From: Muribaculaceae bacterium
GTDB taxonomy: Bacteria > Bacillota > Clostridia > Lachnospirales > Lachnospiraceae
Length of the DNA: 64,000 nt
Direction: 5' to 3'
Assembly (NCBI GenBank): GCA_023666425.1
Contig: JAMPCA010000007.1
Coordinates: 30,724 to 94,723 of the forward strand
A model generated the notes under the pieces. The model ran no database searches and was not told where the DNA came from. It saw only the letters and a program-made list of their open reading frames with translations. The first letter of the stretch is position 1; each line of letters begins with the position of its first letter. Below, one piece after another: positions 23,846-33,596 of the stretch. A program made the position numbers and the translations under genes.

Positions 23846-24452
23846 GCAGGAATTTTTACAAGCATTAAAGGCAAGGCTTTCGGAATATCCGAAGGAAGAA
23901 ATAATGAAATCCATCGGCTACTATTCAGAGATGCTGGAGGACCGCATAGAAGACGGCATAAGCGAGGAGGAGGCGGTCGCCTCTCTTGGAAGTGTGGACG
24001 CGATTGCAGAGCAGATCAAATGCGAGCTGCCGATGGGGACGCTGATCCGGCACAAGACAAAGGAACGGACAAAAGACAGACGGATGCCCGCATGGGCAAT
24101 CGTACTTTTGGTCATCGGGTCGCCGCTGTGGATCGGTATTGTGGCACTGCTGTTTGGACTTTTTGTTATGGTGTACGCACTCGTCTGGACGGCAGACCTT
24201 ATGCTGTGGGCTGCCGATTTCATGCTGGGCTGCGGGGTTTTATGCGGCATTGCGGGCTTCGCCTTAAGCCTGACAAAGCTGGCGGCAGGCTCGTCGCTCA
24301 TCTATCTCGGCGGGATGCTCACATGCGGCGGACTCGGAATCTTTCTCTTTTTCGGCAGCCGGGCCGTCACTAAGGGAATTCTTTATGGCACAAAGCAGAG
24401 CTATTTGGGCATCAAACGGGCACTGGTCGGCAAAACAGCAAAGGAGGCATAA
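23838..24452 (+). CDS. DUF1700 (HAAS domain) membrane protein
   Basis: 204 aa. The N-terminal HAAS domain (MNKQEFLQALKARLSEYPKEEI, then YYSEMLEDRIEDGISEEEAV) is followed by about four membrane helices (80-190). Genes of this kind are nearly always paired with a PadR regulator and a DUF4097 protein, and are thought to take part in envelope stress sensing. Start codon overlaps the PadR gene by 8 bp. Confidence 0.92.
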   Translation: MNKQEFLQALKARLSEYPKEEIMKSIGYYSEMLEDRIEDGISEEEAVASLGSVDAIAEQIKCELPMGTLIRHKTKERTKDRRMPAWAIVLLVIGSPLWIGIVALLFGLFVMVYALVWTADLMLWAADFMLGCGVLCGIAGFALSLTKLAAGSSLIYLGGMLTCGGLGIFLFFGSRAVTKGILYGTKQSYLGIKRALVGKTAKEA

Positions 24453-24455
24453 ATA

Positions 24456-25448
24456 ATGAAAACGATTCAAAAATTATTGTGCGGCGCAGGCATCGCGACC
24501 GCGGCGGGAATCCTTGTCATGGGAATCGGCGTCGGCATTCTGCGGACGGAAGCAAATCCGCAGGCACGGGATTACCAAACACAAATCTATACAGCAACGG
24601 GAGATGTCACAGCGATCCACGCCTCCCTGATCAGTGAGGATATTGATGTGAGGCCCGCCGATATTTCATCGGTCGAGATTACCTATACCGACGATGTGGG
24701 CAAACCGCTCTATACGATATCAGAAAAGAATGGCACCCTGCAGATCAGGCGGAAAAGTGCCATAATAAACCTTCCGGTCTTTTACTCCGACTACTTTTCG
24801 GAGGAACTGCCCGCAACTGTATCCATCCGGGTTCCGAAGGACTCTGTTTTAAGTACGGATTTTTCGACTACCTCCGGCAATCTTAGTATTGCTGACCTCA
24901 CGGTCAGTAAGCTGAATTTTGACGGAACATCGGGAAAAGCGACCGTTCAAAATATGGTTGTGGAGGGAGATCTGGTGACAGACACCACCTCCGGGGATAT
25001 ATACATGAAGAATGTCAGCGTAGCAGACAATCTGCTGTGCAATTCTACCAGCGGCAAGGTGCGTATGGACATGGTTCGGGCAGACAAAAATATCCGCGTG
25101 GACAAAACCTCCGGGGACTGGAATCTGTTTGATGTGACTGCACTGGGCGTGCTTTCCATGGAGAGCACCTCCGGCAGCATCGACGGAACCCTCGTATCTG
25201 CGCAGAGTGTGCTCATGGATACCACCTCCGGAGACGTCGCCCTCTCTCTGCTTACTGTGGCAGAGAAAATTGATGTGGACGGAACCTCCTCCAATGTGCG
25301 CATCGGGCTCACCGATTCGTGGGAGACTTACAGGATCCGCATCGATACGACCTCTGGCCGCTCAAATCTTCCGAACCGCTACGAGGGCGGCGGAAAAAAG
25401 GAGATTCATATAGATACTACCTCCGGAGATGTTCTGTTTGAGGAGTGA
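24456..25448 (+). CDS. DUF4097 family beta-helix-like envelope protein
   Basis: 330 aa with an N-terminal membrane anchor or signal (about 8-29). The remainder consists of repeated strands each ending in a T-S-G turn (TTSGNLSI, GTSGKATV, TTSGDIYM, STSGKVRM, KTSGDWNL, STSGSIDG, TTSGDVAL, TTSGRSNL, TTSGDVLF), the DUF4097 beta-strand repeat that should fold into a right-handed parallel helix outside the membrane. In related operons such proteins accompany PadR and DUF1700 partners and resemble LiaG. Function unknown; an envelope stress role is inferred from its neighbours. Confidence 0.9.
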   Translation: MKTIQKLLCGAGIATAAGILVMGIGVGILRTEANPQARDYQTQIYTATGDVTAIHASLISEDIDVRPADISSVEITYTDDVGKPLYTISEKNGTLQIRRKSAIINLPVFYSDYFSEELPATVSIRVPKDSVLSTDFSTTSGNLSIADLTVSKLNFDGTSGKATVQNMVVEGDLVTDTTSGDIYMKNVSVADNLLCNSTSGKVRMDMVRADKNIRVDKTSGDWNLFDVTALGVLSMESTSGSIDGTLVSAQSVLMDTTSGDVALSLLTVAEKIDVDGTSSNVRIGLTDSWETYRIRIDTTSGRSNLPNRYEGGGKKEIHIDTTSGDVLFEE

Positions 25449-25466
25449 GGCAGGCGGGCTTTTCGC

Positions 25467-26693
25467 CTATGCCCCGATTACCTTTGCAAACTTCTTCTTG
25501 CCGCGCTTCACCACCCTGCCGTCGCCACCAAAGTCAGAGAGCTTGTAGCTTACGCCGATATCCGTAATCTTCTCGCCGTCCACGGTGACGCCGCCCTGCT
25601 GCACCGCACGGCGGGCTTCGGAACGGCTCTCGCACAAACCGGCTTTTACGAGCACCGCCATGATATCCATGTCCCGCACGGCAAAATCTACTTCGGTCAC
25701 CTCTACGGTCGGCATACTCGAGGCGTCCCCGCTGCCTGCAAACAGCGCGTGGGATGCCTCTTTTGCTTTCTCTGCCTCCTCCCCGCCATGCACGAGCTTC
25801 GTCAGCTCAAAGGCAAGAATCTCCTTCGCCTCGTTGAGCTGCGCGCCCTCCCATGCATCCATTTTCTGAATCTCCTCAATCGGAAGGAAGGTCAGCATCC
25901 GGATGCATTTCAGCACATCTGCATCCGCCACGTTTCTCCAGTACTGGAAAAACTCAAAGGGCGAGGTCTTCTGCGGGTCAAGCCACACGGCATTGCCCGC
26001 GGTCTTTCCCATTTTATTTCCCTGCGAATCCGTGAGCAGCGTGATGGTCATGGCATGGGCGTCCTTCCCCAGCTTGCGGCGGATCAGCTCCGTGCCGCCC
26101 AGCATATTGCTCCACTGGTCATCTCCCCCGAACTGCATGTTGCAGCCGTATTTCTGGAACAGCATGTAAAAGTCGTAGCTCTGCATAATCATATAGTTGA
26201 ACTCGAGAAAACTCAGGCCCTTCTCCATACGCTGTTTGTAGCACTCCGCCCGCAGCATATTGTTGACGCTGAAGCACGCGCCCACCTCCCGGAGCAATTC
26301 CACATAATTCAGTTCCAGCAGCCAGTCTGCGTTGTTTACCATCATGGCCTTTCCCTCGCCGAAATCAATGAAACGCTCCATCTGCCGCCGGAAACATTCC
26401 GCATTGTGGTCAATGTCCTCCTTCGTCAGCATTTTTCGCATATCCGTCCTGCCGGAGGGATCTCCAATCATCGTGGTTCCGCCTCCGATCAGGGCGATGG
26501 GTCTGTTCCCCGCCATCTGCAGACGCTTCATCAGGGTCAGCGCCATAAAATGCCCTGCGGTCAGGGAATCCGCCGTACAGTCAAAGCCGATATAAAAGGT
26601 CGCTTTCCCCTCGTTGATCATGCTCTTGATTTCTTCCTCATTCGTCACCTGGGCAATCAGGCCTCTGGCAACCAGTTCATCGTACAATGTCAT
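25467..26693 (-). CDS. tyrS: Tyrosine-tRNA ligase
   Basis: 408 aa from the ATG at 26693, with AGGAGG before it; the frame runs on upstream through the T-box and is not coding there. Class I synthetase motifs: the HIGH counterpart is GHFM (47-50) and the KMSKS counterpart is NKMGKT. The C-terminal S4 RNA-binding domain covers about 340-408 (LCESRSEARRAVQQGGVTVDG). It charges tRNA-Tyr. Expression is set by the T-box leader upstream, which reads uncharged tRNA-Tyr. It is convergent with the DUF4097 gene. Confidence 0.97.
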   Translation of the reverse strand: MTLYDELVARGLIAQVTNEEEIKSMINEGKATFYIGFDCTADSLTAGHFMALTLMKRLQMAGNRPIALIGGGTTMIGDPSGRTDMRKMLTKEDIDHNAECFRRQMERFIDFGEGKAMMVNNADWLLELNYVELLREVGACFSVNNMLRAECYKQRMEKGLSFLEFNYMIMQSYDFYMLFQKYGCNMQFGGDDQWSNMLGGTELIRRKLGKDAHAMTITLLTDSQGNKMGKTAGNAVWLDPQKTSPFEFFQYWRNVADADVLKCIRMLTFLPIEEIQKMDAWEGAQLNEAKEILAFELTKLVHGGEEAEKAKEASHALFAGSGDASSMPTVEVTEVDFAVRDMDIMAVLVKAGLCESRSEARRAVQQGGVTVDGEKITDIGVSYKLSDFGGDGRVVKRGKKKFAKVIGA

Positions 26694-26713
26694 TTTATTT
26701 CCTCCTATCCGAT

Positions 26714-26990
26714 AAAAAAACCCCCGTCCTAAAATAAGGACGAGGGGGGATTCCCGTGTTACCACCTTAGTTCGCACACTGCTCACACAGTATGCCTCCG
26801 CGAGTTCTATCAAACTCCAGCCTCTATAACGTGCGCCACTCCGCCGCTTCCTACTCTGTCAGCCATTTCAAAAACGAAGCTCGGGGATGTATTTCCAGTC
26901 TGCTTTCCATGCACCTCTCACCAGCCGGTAGCTCTCTGTCTGTTCCACAAAATGTACTTCTTCCCGTCACAGCCTGTATCTGTATGAATT
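26714..26990 (-). ncRNA. T-box riboswitch, tyrosine-specific, with terminator
   Basis: The RNA strand carries the T-box core GGTGGTAACACGGG (26766-26753), then an intrinsic terminator with CCCCC-GTCCT stem and T7 tail (26748-26714). The 5' Stem I contains GGGAAGAAGTAC with a UAC (Tyr) specifier at 26956-26954, followed by AGAGAGCTACCGG and GCTGGTGAGAGGT. It matches the T-box layout and the downstream tyrS gene. Uncharged tRNA-Tyr would block the terminator. Confidence 0.93.
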
Positions 26991-26998
26991 TGACACTA

Positions 26999-27027
26999 AT
27001 TATAGCCGCCAATTCACGCCTTGTCAA
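26999..27027 (-). promoter_or_regulatory. Promoter of the T-box/tyrS transcript
   Basis: Minus strand TTGACA (27027-27022), 17-bp spacer, TATAAT (27004-26999): full consensus. The -35 hexamer overlaps the stop codon region of the upstream ABC ATPase gene. Confidence 0.9.
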
Positions 27028-27818
27028 CCTAAAATTGCCTTGTCGCTCGAGAATTCTTCTCCGCTGGCCTGCTCAAACTTGTGGAGCAGATCCTCCACCG
27101 TAAGCTTACGTTTCTCCTCGCCCCGGATATCTAAAATGATATTGCCGTCCATCATCATAATCAGGCGGTTGCCATGGGCGATCGCGTCCCGCATGTTGTG
27201 GGTGATCATCAGCGTCGTCAGCTTATCACGGTTCACGATCATATCCGTCGTCTCCAGCACTTTCGCGGCCGTCTTGGGGTCGAGCGCCGCCGTGTGCTCG
27301 TCCAGCAGCAAAAGCTTGGGCTTTTTCAGTGTCGCCATGAGAAGCGTCAGCGCCTGCCTCTGCCCGCCGGAGAGAAGCCCAACCTTCGAGGTCATCCGGT
27401 CCTCCAGCCCGAGTCCGAGGGTCGCCAGCATCTCACGGTACTGCTGCCTCTCTTTCTCCCGGATGCCTCTGCGCAGGGTACGGCTCTGGCCTCTGCGCAT
27501 AGCGAGGGCAAGATTCTCCTCAATCTCCATCGTCGCGGCGGTTCCGGTCATTGGATCCTGAAACACCCGCCCCAAAAAACGCGCCCTCTTGTACTCCTTT
27601 AGCTTTGTCACCTCCATCCCGTCGATGGCGATGGAGCCGCTGTCCACCGGCCAGACGCCCGCAATGGCATTGAGCATCGTGGACTTGCCTGCGCCGTTGC
27701 CCCCGATAACGGTAACAAAATCGCCGTCCTCCAGAGTGAGGGAGAGTCCCTTAAGCGCTGTTTTCTCATTGACAGTTCCCGGGTTGAAGGTCTTGTATAC
27801 ATTCTTAAGCTCTAACAT
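27024..27818 (-). CDS. ABC transporter ATP-binding protein (TrpXYZ-like)
   Basis: 264 aa ATPase with Walker A GGNGAGKST (about 39-47), Q-loop region GRVFQDP, signature LSGGQRQ and Walker B LLLLDEHTAALD, plus the switch His in MITHNMRDA. It pairs with the permease and lipoprotein just upstream in a three-gene importer of the ABC_sub_bind (PF04392) group, of which TrpXYZ tryptophan importers are characterised members. Substrate is therefore a hydrophobic or aromatic compound by analogy only. It is 1 bp from the permease gene. Confidence 0.92.
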   Translation of the reverse strand: MLELKNVYKTFNPGTVNEKTALKGLSLTLEDGDFVTVIGGNGAGKSTMLNAIAGVWPVDSGSIAIDGMEVTKLKEYKRARFLGRVFQDPMTGTAATMEIEENLALAMRRGQSRTLRRGIREKERQQYREMLATLGLGLEDRMTSKVGLLSGGQRQALTLLMATLKKPKLLLLDEHTAALDPKTAAKVLETTDMIVNRDKLTTLMITHNMRDAIAHGNRLIMMMDGNIILDIRGEEKRKLTVEDLLHKFEQASGEEFSSDKAILG

Positions 27819-27819
27819 A

Positions 27820-28752
27820 CTACGCCGCCTCCTTCCCCGGAGCCGTTCCGGTCTTTACCCGGGAAAAATATTTGCTCTTCCAGTAGGGGATTGCAAGGAA
27901 CACCGCCACCACCAGCGCCTGGAACAGCTTCAAAAGATCCGTGTCTATTCCGCACCAGATGACGATCTGCAGCACGATATAGTAGATTACGCCGCCTAAC
28001 GCTACGCCAAAGAGCTTGAGCGCAAAATTCTTAAAGATACGGCCAAAGACCGCCTCGCCGATAATGACCGCCGCAAGGCCGATCACGATTGCGCCCTTTC
28101 CCATATTGATATCCGCAAAGCCCTGATACTGCCCGAGCAACGCACTCGAAAGAGCCACAAGGCCGTTGGAGATCATAAGCCCCAGCACTTTGCCGAGATC
28201 CGTGTTGATGCCCTGCGCCCTCGCCATATTTTCATTACAGCCGGTCGCACGCAGACTGCAGCCCAGCTCCGTCCCAAAAAACCAGTACAGAACCGCTATG
28301 ATCGCAAGGATAAAAAGAAAGACGACAAAAATGGTATTTTTGTCCAGCAATGCGTTTTTTACATAGCGCAGGGAAACCAGAAGATTATATTTATCCACAT
28401 TGATTGCCTGATTGGATTTTCCCATAATCTTAAGATTGACGCCCCACAGACCGAGCTGTGTCAGGATCCCGGCCAGTATCGCCGGAATCCCCATCACGGT
28501 ATGGAAAAAGCCGGTGACAAAGCCGACAAGCATTCCCACCAGCGTCGCCACAAGCAGGGCCGTCCATACACTGGCCCCGCCCTGCATCATCATTATACAA
28601 ACTGCCGCTCCCGTACACATGGTGCCATCCACCGTGAGGTCGGCAATATCCAGAATGCGAAAGGTGATATATACGCCAATCGCCATAATTCCCCAGATCA
28701 GTCCCTGCGCTGCCGCTCCCGGCAGGGCGGAGATTAAGCTGCTAATGTCCAT
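27820..28752 (-). CDS. ABC transporter permease (TrpY-like, BPD_transp_2 fold)
   Basis: 310 aa with about eight to nine membrane helices. The start ISALPGAAAQGLIWGIMAIGVYITFRILDIADLTVDGT is the usual N terminus of permeases from the family that also includes branched-chain amino acid and TrpXYZ importers. It forms the membrane channel for the solute-binding lipoprotein (21 bp upstream) and ATPase (1 bp downstream). Confidence 0.92.
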   Translation of the reverse strand: MDISSLISALPGAAAQGLIWGIMAIGVYITFRILDIADLTVDGTMCTGAAVCIMMMQGGASVWTALLVATLVGMLVGFVTGFFHTVMGIPAILAGILTQLGLWGVNLKIMGKSNQAINVDKYNLLVSLRYVKNALLDKNTIFVVFLFILAIIAVLYWFFGTELGCSLRATGCNENMARAQGINTDLGKVLGLMISNGLVALSSALLGQYQGFADINMGKGAIVIGLAAVIIGEAVFGRIFKNFALKLFGVALGGVIYYIVLQIVIWCGIDTDLLKLFQALVVAVFLAIPYWKSKYFSRVKTGTAPGKEAA

Positions 28753-28773
28753 AGTCTTTTCTCCTGCTTATGA

Positions 28774-29775
28774 CTACTCGATTACTTCGTATCCGTCCGG
28801 GATCGTAATTCCCAGCCCGTCACAAATCTCCTGATTATACTTCTTGGTGAAATTCGGTGCGTACTCAATGGGCATCTCCTCAATCTTAGACTCACCCTTA
28901 AGGATCTTCGCCGCCATCTTTCCGGTCGCTACGCCAAGATCATAGTAGCTGATCGACAGAGTCGCCACGCCGCAGCCTGCGCAGATACCTTCCTCGCCCG
29001 CAATAATCGGAACATTTGCCAGCATACATACATTCTTGATAATCTCCGTATTGTTCGCGCAGGTATTGTCCGTCGGAACATAAAGCACGTCGCACTCCTC
29101 CGCCGCCTTCGTCACTACAGAAGAAAGATCGTTGGAATCGGAAAAGGAATAATATGCGGTAGTGTAACCCATCTCGTCAAGGCTCGCCTTCACCGTATCC
29201 ACCTGATACTGGGAGTTCGCTTCCGCAGAGCAATACAAAAGCCCCACATTCTGCGCGTCGGGGAACAGCTCCTTTAACATCTGTGCCTGCTCATCCAGCG
29301 GCGCCAGGTCGGATGTACCGGAAATATTGCGTCCCACTGTCCCGTCAAACTCGGAAAGCTCAAGGGCAACGCCATACTCCGTCACAGAGGTGCCAAGGAT
29401 CGGAATGGTGTCTGTAGCCGCCGCAGCTGCCTGCAGGGCAGGAGTCGCATTCGCGAGAATCAGATCCACATTCGAGGATACAAAGCCGTTGACGATGGTT
29501 GCACAGGTATTGGAGTCGTTCTGCGCGTTCTGCAGATCAAACTTCACATTCTCCTCCCCGAGCTCTTCCTTGAGGGCGTCCTGAAAGCCCTGCGTCGCCG
29601 CATCGAGCGCGTCATGCTGTACCAGCTGGCAGATGCCGACATTATAAACCTTGCCGTCTGCCCCCCCGTCGCCGTTCCCTGCGCCGTCTTTTGCAGAATC
29701 ATTTGAGCCGCAGGCTCCAAGAGAAACTACCATAGCCGCAGCCATAAGAGCCGCTAAAAACTTTTTCTTCTTCAT
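28774..29775 (-). CDS. ABC transporter substrate-binding lipoprotein (ABC_sub_bind family)
   Basis: 333 aa. Lipoprotein signal with lipobox LGAC (Cys about 22), an Asp/Gly linker, then the two-lobed binding domain of PF04392 (VYNVGICQLVQHDALDAATQGF, ANATPALQAAAAATDTIPI, TSVTEYGVALEL, YVPTDNTCANN, GEEGICAGCGVATLSISYYDLG). It captures the substrate outside the membrane for the permease/ATPase pair. Family members bind tryptophan or other small hydrophobic solutes. Its own promoter is visible upstream. Confidence 0.93.
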   Translation of the reverse strand: MKKKKFLAALMAAAMVVSLGACGSNDSAKDGAGNGDGGADGKVYNVGICQLVQHDALDAATQGFQDALKEELGEENVKFDLQNAQNDSNTCATIVNGFVSSNVDLILANATPALQAAAAATDTIPILGTSVTEYGVALELSEFDGTVGRNISGTSDLAPLDEQAQMLKELFPDAQNVGLLYCSAEANSQYQVDTVKASLDEMGYTTAYYSFSDSNDLSSVVTKAAEECDVLYVPTDNTCANNTEIIKNVCMLANVPIIAGEEGICAGCGVATLSISYYDLGVATGKMAAKILKGESKIEEMPIEYAPNFTKKYNQEICDGLGITIPDGYEVIE

Positions 29776-29842
29776 TTTATACTCTCCTTATTTCAAAATT
29801 TTGCCGCTTTACCGCATCAAAGCAGCCTATAGTACCACCAAA

Positions 29843-29871
29843 ATTAAACCATTTTTATAGAGGATTGTCAA
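29843..29871 (-). promoter_or_regulatory. Promoter of the ABC importer operon
   Basis: Minus strand TTGACA (29871-29866), 17-bp spacer, TTTAAT (29848-29843). It lies back-to-back with the MATE gene start. Confidence 0.75.
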
Positions 29872-29889
29872 GAAAAGGCGTTATGTGTT

Positions 29890-31239
29890 ATGATATTTCC
29901 TATGAAACGTGATTTGACAAAAGGAAGCATTTTAAAAAATTTAATCTATTTCTCTCTGCCCTACCTGCTGTCCTGCTTTTTGCAGACCTTTTACGGTATG
30001 GCAGACTTGTTCATTGCGGGACAGTTTTGCGGCAAGGCGGTCATTACCGCGATCTCCACCGGCAGCCAGATCATGCACATGGTGACGCTTATTATTGTAG
30101 GCCTTGCCATGGGCTCCACGGTGCTGATCAGCCAGGCCGTCGGCGCAGGCCGGCAAAAGGAGGCGTCGCTTGCCGTCGGCAATACCGCCACGCTCTTTCT
30201 CGCCGTGGCAATTGCCGCTACCGCTCTCACCCTTTTGTTCCTTGGCGGAATTATCCGCATCATGTCTGTGCCTGCGGAGGCGGTGGCGGACACCCGCATT
30301 TATCTCGCCATCTGCTTTGGAGGGATCGTCTTTATCACTGCCTACAATATTATCAGCTGCATTTTCCGGGGCCTCGGGGACTCGCGGACGCCGATGTACT
30401 TTATTGCAATTGCCTGCGTCTCGAATATCCTGCTGGATGTGCTGTTTATGGGCGGGTTCCGCATGGGAGCCGCCGGCGCCGCCCTCGGCACGGTCATCTC
30501 CCAGACCATCAGCGTCATCTGTGCCCTCGCCGCCCTGCGGCACAGCTCCCGCAGGAGCGACCTCTCCCTTACGCGCGCGGACTTACGTCCCCGGCGTGCC
30601 ATTTTGGGAAAAATTATGAAGGTCGGCGTACCTGTGGCTCTGCAGGACGGGCTTATCCAGGTTTCTTTTATCGTTATTACCATCATTGCCAACAGCCGGG
30701 GGGTCACCATTGCCGCCAGCGTGGGAATCGTGGAAAAAATTATCAGCTTCCTCTTTCTGATACCCTCCGCGATGCTCTCCTCTGTGTCCGCCATCGCCGC
30801 ACAGAATGTCGGGGCGAACCAGCATGACCGCGCCAGAAAAACACTCGGCTATGCCACTGCAATTGCTCTCGGCTGCGGACTTCTGTTTGCCCTTGTGTGC
30901 AACCTCGTCACCACACCGCTCATCGGACTGTTCACAGACGATGCTGACGTGATCCGGCTGGGGGCGCAATATCTGCGCACCTACTCGTTCGACTGCGCTT
31001 TCGCGGGAATCCATTTCTGCTTTAGCGGCTTTTTCTGCGCCTACGGATACTCCATGGTATCCTTTTTTCACAACATCACTTCCATTATTCTGGTGCGGAT
31101 TCCCGGCTCTTACTATGCCTCGAAGCTCTATCCCGACACGCTGCTCCCCATGGGCATGGCCGCCCCCCTCGGCTCACTTCTGTCTGCCCTGATCTGCGTG
31201 ACGGTCTATCTTATTTTCCGCAAAAGGGGCAGACTTTAA
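29890..31239 (+). CDS. MATE family efflux transporter
   Basis: 449 aa, twelve predicted membrane helices in two six-helix halves, the usual MATE length. The N-terminal half shows PYLLSCFLQTFYGMADLFIAG and GLAMGSTVLISQAVGAGR; the second half PSAMLSSVSAIAAQNVGA. It probably exports organic cations or drugs in exchange for Na+ or H+. The start is uncertain: ATG at 29890 or at 29902, neither with a strong ribosome site (AAAAGG lies 12 bases ahead of the first). It converges on the ABC permease gene with only 6 bp between the stops. Confidence 0.93.
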   Translation: MIFPMKRDLTKGSILKNLIYFSLPYLLSCFLQTFYGMADLFIAGQFCGKAVITAISTGSQIMHMVTLIIVGLAMGSTVLISQAVGAGRQKEASLAVGNTATLFLAVAIAATALTLLFLGGIIRIMSVPAEAVADTRIYLAICFGGIVFITAYNIISCIFRGLGDSRTPMYFIAIACVSNILLDVLFMGGFRMGAAGAALGTVISQTISVICALAALRHSSRRSDLSLTRADLRPRRAILGKIMKVGVPVALQDGLIQVSFIVITIIANSRGVTIAASVGIVEKIISFLFLIPSAMLSSVSAIAAQNVGANQHDRARKTLGYATAIALGCGLLFALVCNLVTTPLIGLFTDDADVIRLGAQYLRTYSFDCAFAGIHFCFSGFFCAYGYSMVSFFHNITSIILVRIPGSYYASKLYPDTLLPMGMAAPLGSLLSALICVTVYLIFRKRGRL

Positions 31240-31245
31240 GCCTGT

Positions 31246-33585
31246 CTATTCTACGATCAGCTCACGAACCTCCACCTGCTTCACCCGGCGGGCAGACAGC
31301 CATGCAAAGACGAAGAAGCAGATTCCCATGACGGAAACCGGAAGCAGAAGCGTTGCGGCTGTGTATTCTGTGCTGACAGTAGACAGCCCGATCATACTTA
31401 AAAAGGCTCCCAGCAGCGGCGCGGAGAACAAAATGCTTAAGACAGTCCCCAGTATGGCTCCGATCAGCGCCACGACAAGAAAACGGAGGGCAAACTGCAG
31501 CCGGAGCTTTCCCACGGTAAATCCGATTGCTTTGTAGATGCCGATATCTGTGCGTTCCTGCACAAAATTCTTGGCGCACACCATCCGAACCACCAGCAGA
31601 ATGAACAGAACGGACAGACCGTAGATGAGTATCTGTATCGCCAGCACGCCCTGCTGCACGGAGTCTCCAAGGTACACATTCAGGGTAAACGTTTCCGCCT
31701 CTACCAGATCCCCAAACTCCTCCTCTATTGCGCGGGCAAGCACATCGCTTTTTGACGGATCTGCCAGACCAAAGTCCATATAGGATACATGGTCAATCCC
31801 TAAGCGCTTCGCGCCCTCCATGGAGAGGGCAAAGGTCATACCGCTGTCACTGCCGCTCTGATAGATTCCGGAGACCAGATAGCGCGCCTCCTCGTCTCTG
31901 TAAGCTACAGTGACCTCGTCCCCCATTCCCGTCTCAAGAGCGTCCGCGACCATCTCTGTAATCACGATTTCATTGTCATAGAGAGGCTCCCTGCCCTTTA
32001 AAACGGGGTGGATATATTCCGGATACTGGTAGCAGCTTCCCCGCAGATTTTCCCCATTGACAGACATATAGACAACGCTTGCGAAATATTTTTTCTCCAC
32101 CTCCGTCACAGAATCCGCCAGCTCCTCGATTTCTTTTACCTTTTCTCCCTTCTGGGTTTCGTCCTTCCAGACCACTTCCACATCGCCGACGTCCATCCCC
32201 ATCGCGGACAATGCGTTTCTCGAGGTCATCAGATTGCCAATCAGCTGGGCAGACAGCAGAAAAAACATAAGTATCGCCGCAATGAAGATTGTCCCCACAT
32301 ACCGTTTTGTACTGGAGGTAAACTGCCGGAATGACAGGCTTACAGTGAGCAGCCTCTTTGATATGGGCATATGCATACGGCTGTCAAACCAGATTTCCTC
32401 CCTTCCCCCAGCGATTGCACGGATTGGGGAGATTCTTCCAATTTTTCCCGTCCGCAGATAAATCATAAGGACGGTAAACACTATGATTACTCCGACGACC
32501 GCCGCACTTTTGGGAACAGAGACGCCGCTGACCGGAAGAATTCCCGTATTGCCTATCATGGTGAGGCAAAAGCCCCTCTCCAGCGGATACGCCAGTATAC
32601 AACCGGCCACAATGCCTAAAAACTCCGCAAGCAGATACTGCAACGCGAGCACGACCCGGATACGCCCCCTGGTAAAGCCCTGCGATTTCAGGATTCCCAG
32701 ATTGACATAGTCCGTCTCCAGCTCCGAGGAGATGCTGTGGCTCATAACAATCAGCACAATCACAAAGAGAAAGCCTCCGAATACTAAAAGCACATAGGCA
32801 AACATATTCTGCAGAAGCCCGGTATAGTTTACCGACTGCTGCTTCGTCAGCGAACCGTGCGCCTTCGCAATGATCTTTGTGTCCAGATTCAGCTGCCTCT
32901 GGAATTTCATGTCGGACAGCCCACAGTCCTTTGTCTTGTATATCAGCATCAGCTGCATTCCAGCCTCGTCCCTTTGTTCACCGCAATTCTCAAGGATTTT
33001 GTCAAAATCCTCCCCGCTGATAAAGACCTGCTTCCAGCCCATATTTTCTGAGCCCGTGACCGGCTCCTGCACAAATCCCCTGATACGGAAACTATGTTCC
33101 CCATCCAGGCACTGCAGGGTAAGGGTATCCCCCTCCGCGCATCCCATCTTGGATTTTATGCCTAAGGGTAAATAAATTTCTCCTTCCTTCAATGCCGGAA
33201 TCTCCTCCTGAAAACCGTCAAGCTTCTCGTTGTAGAGAAAGATTCCCTCCCGAAGCTCCATGAGATACCAGCCGTTTCCATCCCTGTTGTCCCCCACGCG
33301 GGCGGAGTCCGCACAGATTGCGTCCAGATATTTCACGCGCTCCACCAGCTCATGGTTTTCCACGGACTCCCGCAGGCTGTCTGTCAATGCATGTTCTTTA
33401 ATAAATGCGGCAATATCCCCGCTGTCCGTTGCGGTATAGGCTCTCTCCACCGCATGGTCAAAGTTCTCCCTCGTACTCAGAGCGGCGAGCATCAGCGCCA
33501 CAATAATCACGGTAAGAAGCACAATACAAAGGAAGGTTCCTTTTTTCTTCCGAATGTTTGCTCTCAGTAATACCAGAATATCCAT
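31246..33585 (-). CDS. ABC transporter permease with two FtsX domains
   Basis: 779 aa from the ATG at 33585 (GGGGGTGG ahead); the frame extends 12 codons further upstream but lacks a ribosome site there. Layout: one helix (about 10-30), a large outside MacB-type domain (about 35-250), three helices forming the first FtsX domain (about 260-385), another helix (about 430), a second outside domain, and three C-terminal helices of the second FtsX domain. It works with the ATPase encoded 11 bp upstream, and the pair sits under a two-component system, as peptide-antibiotic sensing and detoxification modules do. The substrate is not known. Confidence 0.9.
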   Translation of the reverse strand: MDILVLLRANIRKKKGTFLCIVLLTVIIVALMLAALSTRENFDHAVERAYTATDSGDIAAFIKEHALTDSLRESVENHELVERVKYLDAICADSARVGDNRDGNGWYLMELREGIFLYNEKLDGFQEEIPALKEGEIYLPLGIKSKMGCAEGDTLTLQCLDGEHSFRIRGFVQEPVTGSENMGWKQVFISGEDFDKILENCGEQRDEAGMQLMLIYKTKDCGLSDMKFQRQLNLDTKIIAKAHGSLTKQQSVNYTGLLQNMFAYVLLVFGGFLFVIVLIVMSHSISSELETDYVNLGILKSQGFTRGRIRVVLALQYLLAEFLGIVAGCILAYPLERGFCLTMIGNTGILPVSGVSVPKSAAVVGVIIVFTVLMIYLRTGKIGRISPIRAIAGGREEIWFDSRMHMPISKRLLTVSLSFRQFTSSTKRYVGTIFIAAILMFFLLSAQLIGNLMTSRNALSAMGMDVGDVEVVWKDETQKGEKVKEIEELADSVTEVEKKYFASVVYMSVNGENLRGSCYQYPEYIHPVLKGREPLYDNEIVITEMVADALETGMGDEVTVAYRDEEARYLVSGIYQSGSDSGMTFALSMEGAKRLGIDHVSYMDFGLADPSKSDVLARAIEEEFGDLVEAETFTLNVYLGDSVQQGVLAIQILIYGLSVLFILLVVRMVCAKNFVQERTDIGIYKAIGFTVGKLRLQFALRFLVVALIGAILGTVLSILFSAPLLGAFLSMIGLSTVSTEYTAATLLLPVSVMGICFFVFAWLSARRVKQVEVRELIVE

Positions 33586-33596
33586 AACGCCACCCC

